Shown here one piece after another: positions 1 through 7,694 of a stretch of DNA of 11,044 bases (the first letter of the stretch is position 1; each line of letters begins with the position of its first letter). This DNA comes from G963674505 sp964575975 (GTDB lineage: Bacteria; Desulfobacterota; Desulfobacteria; Desulfobacterales; SKZT01), in assembly GCA_964575975.1 (NCBI GenBank), contig CAZNTU010000186.1:1-11044 (forward strand), in the 5' to 3' direction. Under the pieces are notes generated by a model. The model did no database searches. It saw only the letters and a list, made by a program, of their open reading frames with translations, and was not told where the DNA came from. The translations under genes and the position numbers were made by a program.

Positions 1-2061
1 CGCGGCCTCCGCGATGCCCTCGAAACCTGCTACGGCGTTTCCTTCCGCGATATCGATATCCGCCCTTTCCTGCGCTACCGCTCGTGGATCGGGGGAGACC
101 GCGACGGCAACCCCTTCGTGACCCCTTCAGTGACTCGGGAAACCTTGAACCGCCACAAGCAAGCCGCCCTGAAAGAATACCGTGCGGACCTTGCGGACTT
201 GTGGCGGGAGTTGAGCGTCTCGGCCCTGCGCATCGACACGCCGGCCCTTTTGAAGGAATCCATCGAAAAGGACGCGGAAAGGATCGACATGAAGAGCGAC
301 AAGTTCCGAAGGTATCGCCTCGAACCTTTCCGGCTCAAAATAGACTGCATGATCGAAAAGATCGGCCGGCTCCAAAAGGATTTCGACGACCAACCCTATT
401 CGTCCTATTCGCGCGAGGAATTCGCGTCCGACATAGAGGTCCTTCGAACGGCGCTCGAGGAGGCGGGATTAGGAAGCGTGGCGGCGGAGGGAAGAATCGC
501 CGACTTGGCCGTGCGCGCCAAGGTGTTCGGATTCCATTTGGCGGCGCTCGACGTCCGACAGCACAGCCAGGTCCACGAAAGGACAGTCGAGGAATTGCTG
601 GAGTCGGCCGGCGTCGCGTCCGGCTATTCCAGAATGACGGAGCCGGAAAAGCTCTCCCTGCTCGAGCGGGAACTGTCGAACCCCCGTCCTTTGGTCAAGA
701 GCGCCGACGGCCTGTCCCCCGTGGCGGCGGACGCTCTGGAGACGTTCGAAATGGTCGGGCGGGCCATGGACCGCGACCGGGACTCCGTCGGAGGATACGT
801 CGTGAGCATGACCCACGAAGTCAGCGACATGCTTGAAGTGCTCTTGATCGCCAAGGAGGCGGGCCTTTGGAAAATCCGGGGAGAAAGCGTAGAGAGCCGC
901 CTGGACATCGCTCCTCTGTTCGAAACCATCTCGGACCTGGAAAGGGCCGGAATCCTTCTCGAAAAAATGTTCGAAAATCCCGCCTACAAAAGGCATCTCC
1001 GCTCCCGCGACTTCTTCCAGGAGATCATGCTGGGCTATTCCGACAGCAACAAGGACGGAGGCTACTGGACGTCCAACTGGTCTCTGGAGAAGGCCCTGGG
1101 GAAACTGAGCGCCGTCTGCGACGAACACGGCGTGCGGTTCCGCTTCTTCCACGGCCGCGGCGGGACCATCGGAAGGGGAGGGGGCCGCGCCAACCAGGCC
1201 ATCATGTCCCAGGCCCCCGAGAGCAGAAACGGGGCCATCCGGTTCACCGAGCAGGGAGAAGTCGTCTCCTTCCGCTACGCCCGCCCCGCCGTGGCGCACA
1301 GGCACCTGGAGCAGATCGTCAACGCCGTGATCCGCGCCGCCCACGATCCCTCCTGCGACTCGGGCTGCCAGCCAAGAATGCGAAGCCTAATGGAAAAAAT
1401 CTCCGCCCGCGCCATGCGGACCTACCGGGAACTGATCGACGACCCGTCCTTCTGGGACTGGTACAGGAAAACCACCCCCATAGAACACATCGGCCGCCTT
1501 CCCATCGCCTCCCGCCCCGTCTCCAGAAAGTCCGCCGACGAAACCGAGTTCGACGACCTGCGCGCCATCCCCTGGAACTTTTCCTGGACCCAGACGCGAT
1601 ACAACGTCCCCGGCTGGTACGGCATCGGAACGGCCCTGCAAGAGGCCATCGACGACCCCGCAGACGGCCTCGGAACGCTGAAGGAAATGCGGGAGACATG
1701 GCCGTTCTTCGACACGGTCCTGGGAAACGCCCAGCTCGAACTGGCCCGCACCCGTCTGGAAATCGCGGGTCTCTACGGAAAAGCCAACTCGCCCGCGCTG
1801 CACGAAAGGATCGCAGCGGAGTTCGAAAAGGCAATACGATGCATCCTCGAGATCACCGGCCAAGCCCGGCTGCTCGACAACCACCCCGTAATTCAAAAGG
1901 TAATCGGCCTGAGAAACCCTTACACGGACGTGTTGAATCTATTGCAAATCGAACTGCTCCGCCGATGGGGGCATGCCGACGAAAAGGAAAAAGGAGCGGT
2001 CAGGCACGCGCTGTTCCTGACCATCAACGCCATCGCGGCGGCCATGCAGAGCACGGGGTGA
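1..2061 (+). CDS. ppc: Phosphoenolpyruvate carboxylase, 5' end outside window
   Basis: Carboxylates phosphoenolpyruvate with bicarbonate to give oxaloacetate and phosphate, a cytosolic anaplerotic reaction feeding the TCA cycle. The frame is open from base 1, so the true start lies upstream. The 686 visible residues end in TGA at 2059-2061. Diagnostic family motifs appear in order: SWIGGDRDGNPFVT (visible residues 28-41), LDVRQHS (183-189), GYSDSNKDGG (345-354), the catalytic loop FHGRGGTIGRGGG (383-395) with its essential arginine, and RAIPWNFSWTQTR (521-533). The chain ends in the typical short QSTG tail. The E. coli enzyme has 883 residues, so roughly 200 N-terminal residues are missing, including the segment with the catalytic histidine of the TAHPTE motif. 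Codon third positions are strongly G/C and there are no internal breaks. It converges on the two-component operon across the scaffold gap. Identification is secure; regulation cannot be judged because the promoter is outside the window. Confidence 0.97.
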   Translation, partial: RGLRDALETCYGVSFRDIDIRPFLRYRSWIGGDRDGNPFVTPSVTRETLNRHKQAALKEYRADLADLWRELSVSALRIDTPALLKESIEKDAERIDMKSDKFRRYRLEPFRLKIDCMIEKIGRLQKDFDDQPYSSYSREEFASDIEVLRTALEEAGLGSVAAEGRIADLAVRAKVFGFHLAALDVRQHSQVHERTVEELLESAGVASGYSRMTEPEKLSLLERELSNPRPLVKSADGLSPVAADALETFEMVGRAMDRDRDSVGGYVVSMTHEVSDMLEVLLIAKEAGLWKIRGESVESRLDIAPLFETISDLERAGILLEKMFENPAYKRHLRSRDFFQEIMLGYSDSNKDGGYWTSNWSLEKALGKLSAVCDEHGVRFRFFHGRGGTIGRGGGRANQAIMSQAPESRNGAIRFTEQGEVVSFRYARPAVAHRHLEQIVNAVIRAAHDPSCDSGCQPRMRSLMEKISARAMRTYRELIDDPSFWDWYRKTTPIEHIGRLPIASRPVSRKSADETEFDDLRAIPWNFSWTQTRYNVPGWYGIGTALQEAIDDPADGLGTLKEMRETWPFFDTVLGNAQLELARTRLEIAGLYGKANSPALHERIAAEFEKAIRCILEITGQARLLDNHPVIQKVIGLRNPYTDVLNLLQIELLRRWGHADEKEKGAVRHALFLTINAIAAAMQSTG

Positions 2062-2136
2062 TACGTTTGCTAAAAATATTGGCCTCGAAACACTCGGAAA
2101 GGCCGGACTCCAACCAAAAAAGCCGAAAATTTGTTG

Positions 2137-2236
2137 NNNNNNNNNNNNNNNNNNNNNNNNNNNNNNNNNNNNNNNNNNNNNNNNNNNNNNNNNNNNNNNN
2201 NNNNNNNNNNNNNNNNNNNNNNNNNNNNNNNNNNNN
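2137..2236. other. Scaffold gap of 100 N
   Basis: Exactly 100 N separate the end of ppc from the end of the hybrid kinase gene. A run of exactly 100 is the usual placeholder for a gap of unknown size, so the true distance between the two convergent genes is not known and a small gene could be missing here. The flanking non-coding bases (2062-2136 and 2237-2284) hold no recognisable gene. The left flank has only weak GGCC-type inverted repeats and no convincing terminator for ppc. Confidence 0.97.
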
Positions 2237-2237
2237 C

Positions 2238-2268
2238 TGCCGACGTTGCGCCCAATATATCGACGGCA
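2238..2268 (-). terminator. Possible terminator stem after the kinase operon
   Basis: Sixteen bases past the TAG stop of the hybrid kinase gene, the minus strand reads TGCCGTCG, a 15-base loop, then CGTCGGCA. This is an 8-bp stem with one mismatch. The place where a U-tract would follow lies inside the N gap, so the terminator cannot be confirmed. The position, directly after the last gene of the operon, is what makes it worth marking. Confidence 0.25.
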
Positions 2269-2284
2269 AGACGACCGAAAGAGC

Positions 2285-4471
2285 CTAAGAGTCCAATGCT
2301 TTCCGAATGGCGTTGGCCATCTCGGCCCTGAGAACCGGCTTCATTACCAAAGCTTGAATTCCAATGGCCTTTGCCCGCTTTTCGTCTATTCTTTCGCTGT
2401 AGCCGGTGCAAAGAACGATGGGGATGTCCGCTCGTATCTCCTTTAGCTTTACGGCTAAATCGTCGCCGGCGATTTTGGGCATGGTGACATCGGCAACGAC
2501 AAGATCGAACCGGTCCGGGCGATTCTTGAAAAGCGAAAGCGCCTCGGTGCTGCTCGTCCTTGCCTCCACGCTGTATCCAAGCTCCTCGAGCATTTCCTTG
2601 CCGATATCGACGATGAATTGCTCGTCGTCGATGAACAATATACGTTCGTTGCCGGTAGGGGCCATTTCGGGCAAACCCGATTGCTCCGTCGATTCTTCGG
2701 CGATAGCGGGAAAATAGAGACCGAACTCGGCCCCTTTTTCAGGTTCGCTCTCCAGCGTGATCATCCCCTCGTGTTTCTCTACGATACTGTGCGCGACGGC
2801 GAGCCCCAGTCCTGTTCCCACTCCCTTGGCTTTAGTAGTGAAATAGGGTTCGAAGATTTTTTTCCTGGTCTCCTCATCCATCCCGTGTCCGGTATCCTTG
2901 ATTGTAAGTTTGACGTAGGGACCTGGCTCGAGCCCCGGATTCGCGGATGCGCATTGGGACCCCAGATCGACAGCCTGCAACCTGATTTCCAAGATACCGC
3001 CTTTTTCACGCATAGCATGATGGGCATTGGTGCAAAGATTCATCAACACCTGGTGCATTTGGACCGGATCGGCCATGACATTCGGTATGTCGGAATCTAT
3101 GTATTGGCGAATCGTGATCGTAGTCGGCAGCGAAGCTCTAATGAACTTGGCCACTTCTTTGACAATATGGGCGATCTGGACTGGTTTTCGATTTTTTTCG
3201 CTCTGGCGGCTGAACGCCAGGATATGCTTGACCAGTTCCCTGGCCCTTTCCCCGGCGGTCAGAACCATCTTTATGTTTTTACGGGACTTTTCGTTGTCTT
3301 CGAGGCCCATAAGCGCAAGTTCGGCATATCCGATCACGGCTCCCAAAATATTGTTGAAGTCGTGGGCGATCCCGCCGGCGAGAACACCGAGGGCCTCCAT
3401 CCTTTGGGAACGTTGAAGATGCTCTTCAAGCTTGCGACGTTCGGCCTCGGACTCCTTGATGCGGTTCAAACCGGTTTGGAGTTCAAGGGCGTGCCGCTGC
3501 ACTTGCTCGTACAAAAGACTTTTTTTCAAACCGATGGACACTTCGGCGGCAATTGCCTCGAGAAAGGACGCCTGCAAATGGAAATCCCTCTTCTCGACGG
3601 ACGCGATGACCAACACTCCTGTATTCTCGGAGTCGCTCGACAGCGGCAACGCGGCGCAGGATACGAACCCGACCTTTATACATTCACCCATCGTGCATCG
3701 GACATCCAATGCGACCTCCGAAGAATAAACCGCCCGACCATGCTCGGCAGCCAAGCCACACAAGCAATTGCCCACCATGTGGATATCCCGAGGTTTCCAT
3801 AGGTCCTCGTATTCCTCGGGAGCCATTCCCTCGAGCGTCAATTCGGTGTCGGCGCGCTGGAAGAATGCGGCAAAATCGGCGGTCGAGGCATTTACGATTT
3901 CATCCAAAGCGAACTGGATGGTATCCTGCACCGTAATGCTCTCGTTGACCTTGCGGGAAATACGGTTCAGAATGGAGAGTTCTTCGGCGCGTCGTCGAAG
4001 GGCGCCTTCGCTGGCTGCCAACGCTAGGGTGCGTTCTTGGACCAGCTGCTCCAGGCGATGCATATGATTTTGGTTATCCTGCTCGAGGCGCAGTTTTTCA
4101 TCGCTGAGACGCTTGACGCGCAACGCATTCCTGATGGTCTTCAGAACATCGTTTTTGCCCACCGGTTTCTGCAAGTAGTCCACCGCGCCCAGTCTCAAAG
4201 ATTCCGACGCCGTCTCCAGGGTCGGTTCTCCCGTCATCATGACGACCTGCACAAGGGGCCATGTCCGACGGATTCGTTTGAGCAGATCGACACCCGACAC
4301 CTTCGGCAGGATGATATCGGTCAATACGACATCGGTACTCGTCGTCTCCAAAACGCTTAAAGCCGATTCCGCGTCTTCGGCCGTTTCGACTTCGTTTCCT
4401 GCCGCCTCCAGAAACGCCTTCAATGTCACGCGAATACTTTTTTCATCGTCCACTACAAGAATTCTTCCCAT
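2285..4471 (-). CDS. Hybrid sensor histidine kinase REC-GAF-HisKA-HATPase-REC
   Basis: A 728-residue cytosolic signalling protein with no membrane segment. Domains in order: an N-terminal receiver (1-120; acidic pair D8/D9, phospho-acceptor D52, T80, K102); a coiled coil (about 120-165); a GAF sensor (about 170-320) with cysteines C236, C238, C259, C264 and C272; a second short coiled coil; HisKA with phospho-histidine H370 in GGIAHDFNNILG; HATPase_c with N-box N482, DTGHG at 526-530 and GTGLGL at 552-557; and a C-terminal receiver (about 609-728; D615/D616, acceptor D661, T689, K711). All catalytic residues are present. The ATG at 4471 has a good ribosome binding site, and the gene overlaps the end of the upstream kinase gene by 29 bases, which implies translational coupling. 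The N-terminal receiver suggests it takes phosphate from another kinase, probably its neighbour. The ligand and output partner are unknown. Confidence 0.93.
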   Translation of the reverse strand: MGRILVVDDEKSIRVTLKAFLEAAGNEVETAEDAESALSVLETTSTDVVLTDIILPKVSGVDLLKRIRRTWPLVQVVMMTGEPTLETASESLRLGAVDYLQKPVGKNDVLKTIRNALRVKRLSDEKLRLEQDNQNHMHRLEQLVQERTLALAASEGALRRRAEELSILNRISRKVNESITVQDTIQFALDEIVNASTADFAAFFQRADTELTLEGMAPEEYEDLWKPRDIHMVGNCLCGLAAEHGRAVYSSEVALDVRCTMGECIKVGFVSCAALPLSSDSENTGVLVIASVEKRDFHLQASFLEAIAAEVSIGLKKSLLYEQVQRHALELQTGLNRIKESEAERRKLEEHLQRSQRMEALGVLAGGIAHDFNNILGAVIGYAELALMGLEDNEKSRKNIKMVLTAGERARELVKHILAFSRQSEKNRKPVQIAHIVKEVAKFIRASLPTTITIRQYIDSDIPNVMADPVQMHQVLMNLCTNAHHAMREKGGILEIRLQAVDLGSQCASANPGLEPGPYVKLTIKDTGHGMDEETRKKIFEPYFTTKAKGVGTGLGLAVAHSIVEKHEGMITLESEPEKGAEFGLYFPAIAEESTEQSGLPEMAPTGNERILFIDDEQFIVDIGKEMLEELGYSVEARTSSTEALSLFKNRPDRFDLVVADVTMPKIAGDDLAVKLKEIRADIPIVLCTGYSERIDEKRAKAIGIQALVMKPVLRAEMANAIRKALDS

Positions 4472-6659
4472 CGATATTTACCTCTTCCGCTTTCAGCTTC
4501 CATCCATTGTCCACGGGCAAATCCATGCAAAAGCGCGTAAACCGTCCCGGCTCGCTTTTTACGCTCAATTCTCCGCCATGATCTTTCACTATTCCGTAAC
4601 TGATCGAAAGTCCCAACCCGGTTCCCGACTCCTTGGGCTTGGTGGTGAAAAAAGGATCGAAGATTCTGTCGCGAATTTCCGGAGAAATGCCTGGTCCCGT
4701 ATCTTCCACGGTTGTTCGGATAAATTTGCGACGTTCTTTTTCGACAAGCTCCGCGGACACGCGCAGGCGCTTTTCGGGGCTGTAGCCGGGGTAGCGCTCG
4801 TTAAGGGCGTCCCGGGCATTGGTCATCAGGTTCATGAGTACCTGCTGTATCTGCTGGCTGCGGCACTTCAACTTCGGCAGATCGTCCTGAACCTCAACAT
4901 GGAGATCGATCCGATCACGGCGCATAAAGGTTTTGATCAGGGAAAGGACGGATTTCAATATGTCCGGGAAATGCGCGGGGCTGTGCGCTTGTTTTTCGTG
5001 CCTGGCGAAGGTCAACAGGTTTCGTACGATAGCGGCGATGCGTTGGGTTTCGTCGAGGATCTCCCGGGCGAATTCCCGCGCGGGATTTCCCTGCTCCGTC
5101 CGGTCGAGAATCAACTGGGCGTAGTTCATGATACCGTTGATCGGGTTGTTGATTTCATGGGCCACGCCTCCGGCCAACGTTCCGAGGGATTCGATTTTCT
5201 GCGATTGAATTAGCTGTTCCTCCAATTTGCGCGTTTCGGTGACGTCCCGGGCATTGAGCACGACGCCTTCCACGCGTCCCTTTTCGTCTCTCATCGGAAA
5301 AAAGGAGACCTCCAGTGCTCTTCGATCGCCGTCGAAGTCGGCGAAAACATCGCATAGACGGACCGTTTGGCCGGAAAAGGCGAGATCCAGGCCTGGTTTC
5401 ATCATTTTTTGAAAGCCATCTTCTCCCATTACCTGGGCAACGGTGCTGCCCACGACTTCTTTCCGCTTCCTATTGCGGCTTTTTAAAAAACTGTCGTTTA
5501 CCGCTTCGTAGATGTAATCGGTATTGATCAAAGCCATCAAATCCTGGGAAGCGGCGACTATGCGCTCGTACTTGCGCAAAGTCTCTTCGGCCCGTTTGCG
5601 TTCGGAGATAACTCGCGCCTGCCGGACATTCTGATAGGCCGCAGTGGAAATTTGATTGGCCAACTCGAACAGAACGCGCGCCACGCGTTCGAATTGTTCC
5701 CAAGACATGACAGGCACCTCGCGAAAGGCGGCGCGGAAATCCGTTTCGTCCGCTCCGATTTCGCGCGCGTAGACCATGATTTCTTCTTCTCTCTGGGTTT
5801 CGTTTCGAACTTGGCCGATCAGCCAATTGGCCACATGACGGCCGCCGACGGTAATGCTTGCGCCCGCGTTGCACAAGCCCGCGCTGAGGCAAATTTGGAT
5901 ATTGGGGCCGGAAGGATTGTATCGACCGACATTCGCATCGGAATAATTGCAGTTTTTATGGCCCTTGGGGGTTTTGCGAATGATTTCTTCGCAAAGGCGG
6001 GTGAAATTGCTTGGCCGCGTAATGGGCGTTCCGTCCGGACGCGTAATCAATGCGGCTACCCCGAAGGCCTCGGCATAAAGGTCCTGCAGGCGCTGGAGTT
6101 CCGACAAGTCGAACAAATCTTCGAAACGAACGTCTCCGGCGGCATCCAACGGTTGGGTTAGCGCGACAATGCGATTTTCAAGAGCAATCTTCGACCGTTT
6201 GCGCTCCGTAATGTCGGTGTGGGAGCCGGCCACGCGAACCGCGTTTCCATCTTCGTCGATCTCGACCACCTTGCCGCGGCCCAGAATCCAACACCATTTC
6301 CCGTCTTTTGCTCTGAATCGAAATTCAATGGCGAACGGGGTGTGATTTTCGACCGCATCCCGGAAAACTTGTTCCGCAGTCGCGGCATCGTCCGGGTGCA
6401 ACCGCTGCCGCCAGCTTTCATAGGACGGCGGGAATTCGTTTTCCGCGTAACCAACCATCGTGTAATACCTCGGGCTGAAATAAACCTCGCCGGTCCGGAA
6501 ATCCCAATTCCATACGCCGTCTTCCGTCGCTTCCAAAACAAGCCCGAGCCTTCGCTCTTTCTCTTTAAGCGCCAATTCAGTTTCACGACTAAAAGCGAGT
6601 TCCCGCTCGAGTGCCTCGATTCGTCGAATCAGCCATTCATTGTCCACGTTCTTGTCCAT
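4443..6659 (-). CDS. Sensor histidine kinase PAS-PocR-PAS-HisKA-HATPase
   Basis: A 738-residue soluble histidine kinase. From the chosen start: a coiled coil (about 8-38); a PAS fold of the PAS_3 type (about 40-155; WNWDFRTGEVYFSPR and RLHPDD, ending DITERKR); a PocR domain (about 178-345) opening with DLFDLSELQRLQD and carrying cysteines C223, C237, C257 and C263; a second PAS (about 362-475, ending DVTETRKLEEQL); HisKA with H501 in GGVAHEINNPINGI; and HATPase_c with N-box N614, DTGPG (653-657) and GTGLGL (679-684). PocR domains are ligand-binding modules named after the propanediol-utilisation regulator PocR, so a small organic ligand or redox cue is likely; the actual ligand cannot be read from the sequence. 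I prefer the ATG at 6659. The in-frame ATG at 6761 has no ribosome binding site, and the extra codons have poor GC bias and no domain. It has no receiver or DNA-binding domain, and the next gene supplies a receiver. Confidence 0.92.
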   Translation of the reverse strand: MDKNVDNEWLIRRIEALERELAFSRETELALKEKERRLGLVLEATEDGVWNWDFRTGEVYFSPRYYTMVGYAENEFPPSYESWRQRLHPDDAATAEQVFRDAVENHTPFAIEFRFRAKDGKWCWILGRGKVVEIDEDGNAVRVAGSHTDITERKRSKIALENRIVALTQPLDAAGDVRFEDLFDLSELQRLQDLYAEAFGVAALITRPDGTPITRPSNFTRLCEEIIRKTPKGHKNCNYSDANVGRYNPSGPNIQICLSAGLCNAGASITVGGRHVANWLIGQVRNETQREEEIMVYAREIGADETDFRAAFREVPVMSWEQFERVARVLFELANQISTAAYQNVRQARVISERKRAEETLRKYERIVAASQDLMALINTDYIYEAVNDSFLKSRNRKRKEVVGSTVAQVMGEDGFQKMMKPGLDLAFSGQTVRLCDVFADFDGDRRALEVSFFPMRDEKGRVEGVVLNARDVTETRKLEEQLIQSQKIESLGTLAGGVAHEINNPINGIMNYAQLILDRTEQGNPAREFAREILDETQRIAAIVRNLLTFARHEKQAHSPAHFPDILKSVLSLIKTFMRRDRIDLHVEVQDDLPKLKCRSQQIQQVLMNLMTNARDALNERYPGYSPEKRLRVSAELVEKERRKFIRTTVEDTGPGISPEIRDRIFDPFFTTKPKESGTGLGLSISYGIVKDHGGELSVKSEPGRFTRFCMDLPVDNGWKLKAEEVNIDGKNSCSGR
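4480..4486 (-). promoter_or_regulatory. Ribosome binding site of the hybrid kinase, inside the upstream gene
   Basis: The minus strand reads AAGAGGT, ending 8 bases before the ATG at 4471. It lies within the last codons of the upstream kinase gene. It supports this start over other candidates and fits coupled translation of the two overlapping genes. Confidence 0.7.
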
Positions 6660-6782
6660 CTCGTAATTCCGATCAAAAAGGTAAATGCGACGCGTGCCGA
6701 CTTTACGACATCGGCCCGAAACAATATCCAGTATCTCCCAGTCAGAGCAAAAAGATGCCATCGATGCAAAAGAACTTCGATA

Positions 6783-6811
6783 ATTATACGGGCTTGTGGA
6801 ATGATTGGCAA
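6783..6811 (-). promoter_or_regulatory. Sigma-70 promoter of the two-kinase operon
   Basis: On the minus strand TTGCCA (6806-6811) and a perfect TATAAT (6783-6788) are separated by exactly 17 bases (6789-6805). This is an 11/12 match to the housekeeping consensus at ideal spacing. Transcription should begin near 6776, leaving an untranslated leader of about 117 bases before the ATG at 6659. It sits in the 210-base gap between the reductase stop and the kinase start, pointing at the kinase genes. Confidence 0.72.
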
Positions 6812-6869
6812 CCGCCCGGCCCGGTCAGCGCCAGGACAATCTCCATGGTCGGTGTTTATCCATTCGATA

Positions 6870-7565
6870 TTAGAAAAACACTTCGCTGTAAACCAAAGAT
6901 CCCGGAAAAAAGTCGTCCGTCAGAAGGGTGACGTCCCGCACCATTTCTTCGCGACCGCACAGGTAAAAATCGTATTTGCCGCGCTCCAGTTCCGTTCGTA
7001 TGAACCGGGTCGTCTTTCCTTGGAACATGCCCGGCACCTTTCCATCTTCGACGACCTCCTTGGATATGCAAGGAACGTAACGAGTCGCGGTTTTGGAAAA
7101 AAACGAACTGTAATACAGCTCTTCGGGATAGCTGACACCGTGAAGCAGAATGAAATTCTTCGCGCCGGAACGGGCCATGGAAACGAATGGAGCGATTCCG
7201 GTGCCGGTCGCCACGAAAACGGGCGTCCTGGACGACGGCTTGAAAGTAAAATATCCGTGGGGTCCCGTAAAATCGAAACGGGTGCCTATTGCGGCGGAGG
7301 ACAGAACGGGGGTGAATTTTCCCTCCTTTATGTTGCGGACGCACAGGACCAGTCTCGGCTCGTCCGGCGAAGACACGATGGAGTAGTACCTTTCGAGGTC
7401 GCGGTGGACGAATCGAATGGTCTGGCCGGCTTTGAACTCGAACGAGGGCGGACGCGACAATTCGATCTCGAACGCCTTTTTGGAAAGCCACCGGCGGCTT
7501 TCCAACCCGATGCTCCTAATCTCGTCCTCCATGTCGAGGGAACGGGCGTTGGTGTTCGCATTCAT
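6870..7565 (-). CDS. FAD/NAD(P)H oxidoreductase, ferredoxin reductase-like
   Basis: A 231-residue single-unit member of the ferredoxin-NADP reductase superfamily, which moves electrons between NAD(P)H and a one-electron carrier through FAD. Visible signatures: the flavin-binding RYYS (59-62) in the N-terminal beta-barrel, the nucleotide-binding turn VATGTGIAPFVSM (118-130), YLCGREEM (201-208), and a C-terminal aromatic tail YSEVFF. It has no fused [2Fe-2S] ferredoxin, transmembrane or globin domain, so the partner must be a separate protein. The ATG at 7565 is preceded by a strong AGGAAGGA ribosome binding site; a second in-frame ATG eleven codons further on is less well supported. It lies 129 bases downstream of the rubrerythrin segment on the same strand, so a role as NAD(P)H:rubredoxin/rubrerythrin reductase is a reasonable inference, not a demonstrated one. 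Nicotinamide preference cannot be read from the sequence. Confidence 0.88.
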   Translation of the reverse strand: MNANTNARSLDMEDEIRSIGLESRRWLSKKAFEIELSRPPSFEFKAGQTIRFVHRDLERYYSIVSSPDEPRLVLCVRNIKEGKFTPVLSSAAIGTRFDFTGPHGYFTFKPSSRTPVFVATGTGIAPFVSMARSGAKNFILLHGVSYPEELYYSSFFSKTATRYVPCISKEVVEDGKVPGMFQGKTTRFIRTELERGKYDFYLCGREEMVRDVTLLTDDFFPGSLVYSEVFF

Positions 7566-7573
7566 TGAAATGT

Positions 7574-7581
7574 TCCTTCCT
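7574..7581 (-). promoter_or_regulatory. Strong ribosome binding site of the reductase gene
   Basis: The minus strand reads AGGAAGGA, ending 8 bases before the ATG at 7565. It decides the start in favour of 7565. It lies 2 bases from the 23-bp dyad at 7584-7606, so protein or RNA structure at the dyad could affect ribosome access. Confidence 0.7.
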
Positions 7582-7583
7582 CT

Positions 7584-7606
7584 CGACTTGTCATAGTGAC
7601 GAGTCG
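7584..7606. repeat. 23-bp inverted repeat, candidate operator or leader hairpin
   Basis: The + strand reads CGACTTGTCA, a TAG spacer, then TGACGAGTCG. The arms pair at 9 of 10 positions. It ends two bases from the ribosome binding site of the reductase gene and 18 bases from its start codon. The size and dyad symmetry fit a dimeric repressor site; as RNA it would form a stem directly ahead of the ribosome binding site. There is no T-tract, so it is not a standard terminator. No known regulator motif was recognised. Confidence 0.5.
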
Positions 7607-7626
7607 GATCGGTTGGCGGATCGGTT
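7605..7626. repeat. Tandem 10-bp direct repeat beside the dyad
   Basis: CGGATCGGTT occurs twice on the + strand (7605-7614 and 7617-7626) with a 2-base spacer, giving a 12-bp period. It abuts the dyad at 7584-7606 in the non-coding gap before the reductase gene. Direct repeats of this size can bind tandem regulator subunits, but the short length means chance cannot be excluded. Confidence 0.4.
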
Positions 7627-7694
7627 CTCTTCCTTTTCTGCGGAAACGCCGCATCCTTCGTCCACCGATTCGACCCGCCCCCAAGCTTTTTTTG

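Noticed and set aside
469..1344. 291-codon minus-strand frame inside ppc
   Set aside because: It lies opposite the catalytic motifs of phosphoenolpyruvate carboxylase; a shadow caused by high GC third positions.
2131..2331. Short open frames running through the N block
   Set aside because: Half of their codons are N, so there is no evidence of coding.
2618..3802. 394-codon open frame on the + strand across the hybrid kinase gene
   Set aside because: It is the antisense shadow of a gene with complete kinase and receiver motifs on the minus strand; its product has no recognisable domain.
6657..6761. Longer start of the PocR kinase at 6761
   Set aside because: No ribosome binding site, weak codon bias in the added 34 codons, and no domain there; the ATG at 6659 leads directly into the coiled coil and PAS domain.
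6806..6833. Imperfect stem (TGGC...GCCA with inner ACCG...CGGT) after the reductase stop
   Set aside because: No T-run follows on either strand and it overlaps the -35 box, so it is not supported as a terminator.
6219..7568. 449-codon open frame on the + strand spanning the kinase start, the promoter gap and the reductase
   Set aside because: It crosses two well-supported minus-strand genes and their intergenic promoter, and its translation shows no family motif.
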